A DNA stretch of 17,209 nt from contig PWWM01000029.1 in assembly GCA_003561495.1 (NCBI GenBank), positions 1-17,209 of the forward strand. Direction: 5' to 3'. The notes beneath the pieces were generated by a model that saw nothing but the letters and a program-made list of their open reading frames with translations, searched no databases and was not told the origin of the DNA. This document shows, piece after piece, positions 15,616 to 17,209 of this stretch (position 1 is the stretch's first letter; each line of letters starts with the position of its first letter). This stretch comes from Gammaproteobacteria bacterium. Lineage in GTDB: Bacteria > Pseudomonadota > Gammaproteobacteria > Xanthomonadales > Wenzhouxiangellaceae. The position numbers and the translations under genes are program-made.

Positions 15616-15640
15616 CACCCTAATTTCAAGTTGATTTCAT
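15611..15640 (+). promoter_or_regulatory. Triple TTTCA direct repeat with 11-bp period, copy C
   Basis: Units TTTCAC (15613), TTTCAA (15624) and TTTCAT (15635) are spaced exactly 11 bp apart and share the ATTTTCAC opening with copies A and B. The element lies between the terminator hairpin and the CSLREA gene, 93 bp before its start codon and in the same orientation. Confidence 0.6.
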
Positions 15641-15733
15641 GTTTGCAGCGGCGCAAGGGGCGAAGCTGCCAGTCAGGAACGCGGGACCGGCAAAACACCT
15701 GCCCCGCGCTGAAAGACTGACAAAGGGAGATTT

Positions 15734-17209
15734 GTGAAAATGATGATCAGGCAGCTTGTTATCGGATGCATCTTGATCGGCCTGGCGGGCCTGGCCCAGG
15801 CGGCGACGATTGTGGTGACGACCCACCTCGACATTGTCGACAACAATGGCTTGTGCAGCCTGCGCGAGGCCATGCTGAACGCGGAAAACGCGAATCAGTC
15901 CGGCTCGACCGACTGCGCGGCGGGGTCAATCAGCGGCAACATGATCGTATTTGACGAAGCCCTGATGGGGTCGACCATTCAGCTGGACGGTCAGGCGCTG
16001 CCCACCATTTCGCGCACCCTGGAAATCGTCGGACCGGATCGTGGCAACCCGGCCGCGCTGACCATCAGCGCCGAGGCCGCCTCGCGCATCTTTGTCGTCG
16101 ATGGCGCCGATGAAGTGCTGATTGCCGATCTGAGCCTGCTGTTCGGCCGGACCTTCAGCGACTCGGAGCCCGGCAGTACCATCCATGTCGCCAACACGCC
16201 GCTGATGCGACTTGAGCGACTCTCGGTCGAGGGGGGTATTGCCCAGGGCGCAGACAACCACGGTGGTGCGATCGCATTATTCGACTCAACCGTGATCATC
16301 GAGGAGAGCTTCTTCCAGGGCAATCAGGCCGGGGGTGGCGGTGGCGTGATTTTTTCCTCCAACAGCAAGCTGGAGATCGTTTCAACGTTCATGGGCATGA
16401 ACGTGGCCGTGGGTCGTGGCGGTGCGATTCATGCGATCGACGGTGATGTCACGATCAATGCCAGCCAGATTGGCGGCCACACGACGACCGGCAGCTCGGC
16501 CTTCGGTGGCGCCTTGTTCATGGATGGAGCCGACCTGCTGCTGCTCAATGCCGACCTGATTGGCAACATCACGACCGGGGCCAACGCGCACGGTGGCGCG
16601 GTCTACCTGCGTAATGCCGAGTTGTCTGTGGTCGGTGGCCGGATCGAAAGCAATTCGGCACAGGGCAGCGGCGCCAACGGCGGTGGAATCTCCACCTTCA
16701 ATGCCAGCACCAACCTCTCCGGCGGCTGCGAAATCCTTGACAATACCACCCAGCAGGCCAATGGCTGGGGTGGCGCGATGCGTATTGGCGACGGCAGCTT
16801 GGCGATGAACAACTGCCTGGTATCCGGCAACCAGACATTTGGCGACTCGGCGCACGGTGGCGGTATCTATGTGATCAATGGCAATGCCACGATTTCACAG
16901 AGTCAGATCATCAGTAATCAGACCCATGGTGACTCGGCTCAGGGGGGTGGTGTGCGCGTGAGGGATGGGCAGCTGATGATGACCGACTCGCTCATCCAGA
17001 ACAATGTCACTCATGGATCCGGAGCCCGCGGTGGTGGCGTCTATCACCGCAATGGCGACAGTCAGCTTGAGTCGCTGACCGTGACTGGTAACTCCACTAT
17101 GGGTAGCAATGCTCACGGCGGTGGTCTTTATTTCCTGGAGAGCAGCCTGCTGCTGCAAGATGTTCAGGTCAAGAATAATCAGACCAGCGATAACGGCGTA
17201 GGCGCGGGC
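15734..17209 (+). CDS. Secreted CSLREA beta-helix protein with 29-residue coils (3' truncated by window)
   Basis: The frame is open to the right edge (492 codons, no stop). GTG at 15734 gives V/M-K-M-M-I-R and sits 4 nt after AGGGAG (15724-15729); ATG at 15740, 10 nt from that site, is equally possible. A signal peptide (to about AQA-AT) is followed by the CSLREA domain: TTHLDIVDNNGLCSLREAM, then a second Cys (TDCAAG). From about 16240 on the protein is a right-handed beta-helix. From 16418 on, coils begin at GG[AG] every 87 nt (16418, 16505, 16592, 16679, then 16769, 16856, 16943, 17030, 17117); each is 29 residues except one of 30. The consensus is A-x-G-G-G-x-Y...I..N.T.G.S. This fits an exported adhesin or autotransporter-like passenger; the anchoring end lies outside the window. 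The gene has its own putative operator (copy C) and an upstream terminator. Confidence 0.88.
   Translation, partial: MKMMIRQLVIGCILIGLAGLAQAATIVVTTHLDIVDNNGLCSLREAMLNAENANQSGSTDCAAGSISGNMIVFDEALMGSTIQLDGQALPTISRTLEIVGPDRGNPAALTISAEAASRIFVVDGADEVLIADLSLLFGRTFSDSEPGSTIHVANTPLMRLERLSVEGGIAQGADNHGGAIALFDSTVIIEESFFQGNQAGGGGGVIFSSNSKLEIVSTFMGMNVAVGRGGAIHAIDGDVTINASQIGGHTTTGSSAFGGALFMDGADLLLLNADLIGNITTGANAHGGAVYLRNAELSVVGGRIESNSAQGSGANGGGISTFNASTNLSGGCEILDNTTQQANGWGGAMRIGDGSLAMNNCLVSGNQTFGDSAHGGGIYVINGNATISQSQIISNQTHGDSAQGGGVRVRDGQLMMTDSLIQNNVTHGSGARGGGVYHRNGDSQLESLTVTGNSTMGSNAHGGGLYFLESSLLLQDVQVKNNQTSDNGVGAG
16418..17203 (+). repeat. Tandem 87-bp coding repeats (29-residue beta-helix coils)
   Basis: Nine consecutive coils start with a GG[AG] turn at 87-bp intervals, one interval being 90 bp. 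The GGY-type turn, the central hydrophobic strand and the N-x-T-x-G end are kept, while codons differ between copies. This points to old duplications held by structure, not recent expansion. Confidence 0.8.

Noticed and set aside
16418..17203. Regular 87-bp periodicity considered as a CRISPR-like or satellite repeat
   Set aside because: The repeat units are in frame and coding, diverged at the DNA level, and there are no conserved repeats with unique spacers.

Overview
The window looks like a chromosomal stretch of a GC-rich gammaproteobacterium, probably of the Xanthomonadales/Lysobacterales-Wenzhouxiangella type. The clues are a CadC-like winged-helix regulator with a TPR sensor, a COX15/CtaA heme A synthase, and several secreted repeat proteins (Ig-like, delta-60/DUF11, beta-helix with DIGAYE tail, CSLREA beta-helix), three of which carry the same short F-x-[DN]-R-F-[EQ] motif at or near the C-terminus. 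The lineage is an inference from gene content. I see no tRNA, rRNA, CRISPR array, insertion sequence or integrase.

Layout. 2-1225 (+): 3' part of an Ig-like repeat surface protein with a membrane-sorting tail. 1308-1940 (+): small secreted protein. 2028-3389 (+): secreted serine hydrolase of the class C beta-lactamase fold. 3446-4096 (+): AbrB-type antitoxin and Doc-type toxin, behind a perfect 16-bp palindrome; the toxin has Tyr where the catalytic Fic-motif His belongs. 4158-6039 (-): a secreted beta-helix gene broken by an 8-bp tandem duplication and a separate 1-nt loss. 6215-7327 (+): ctaA, divergent from the beta-helix gene and overlapping the next gene tail to tail. 7302-10259 (-): a 985-residue membrane transcription factor (wHTH, one membrane span, TPR). 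10430-10981 (+): DUF3592 membrane protein. 10991-11616 (+): a small ORF and a frameshifted nucleotidyltransferase that has also lost catalytic-motif residues. 11759-15571 (+): a 1,270-residue delta-60/DUF11 secreted protein, ending at a strong hairpin terminator. 15734-17209 (+): a CSLREA beta-helix protein with strict 29-residue coils, running off the right edge.

How it may fit together. The most interesting signal is a 30-bp element present three times: three TTTCA-type units in direct repeat at exactly 11-bp spacing, at 10327-10356, 11673-11702 and 15611-15640. The copies lie upstream of the DUF3592 gene (and, divergently, the regulator gene), the delta-60/DUF11 gene and the CSLREA gene. 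Tandem direct repeats of about one helical turn are what OmpR/PhoB-type winged helices bind, and such a protein is encoded next to the first copy. I infer a local regulon in which the membrane-bound wHTH-TPR protein controls large secreted repeat proteins. The sequence supports the repeats directly; their assignment to this regulator is a hypothesis.

Three loci carry inactivating changes (beta-helix frameshifts, nucleotidyltransferase frameshift with motif loss, Doc His-to-Tyr), so accessory functions here seem to be decaying, unless some of the frameshifts are assembly errors. No stretch longer than about 180 bp lacks a gene or a broken gene.
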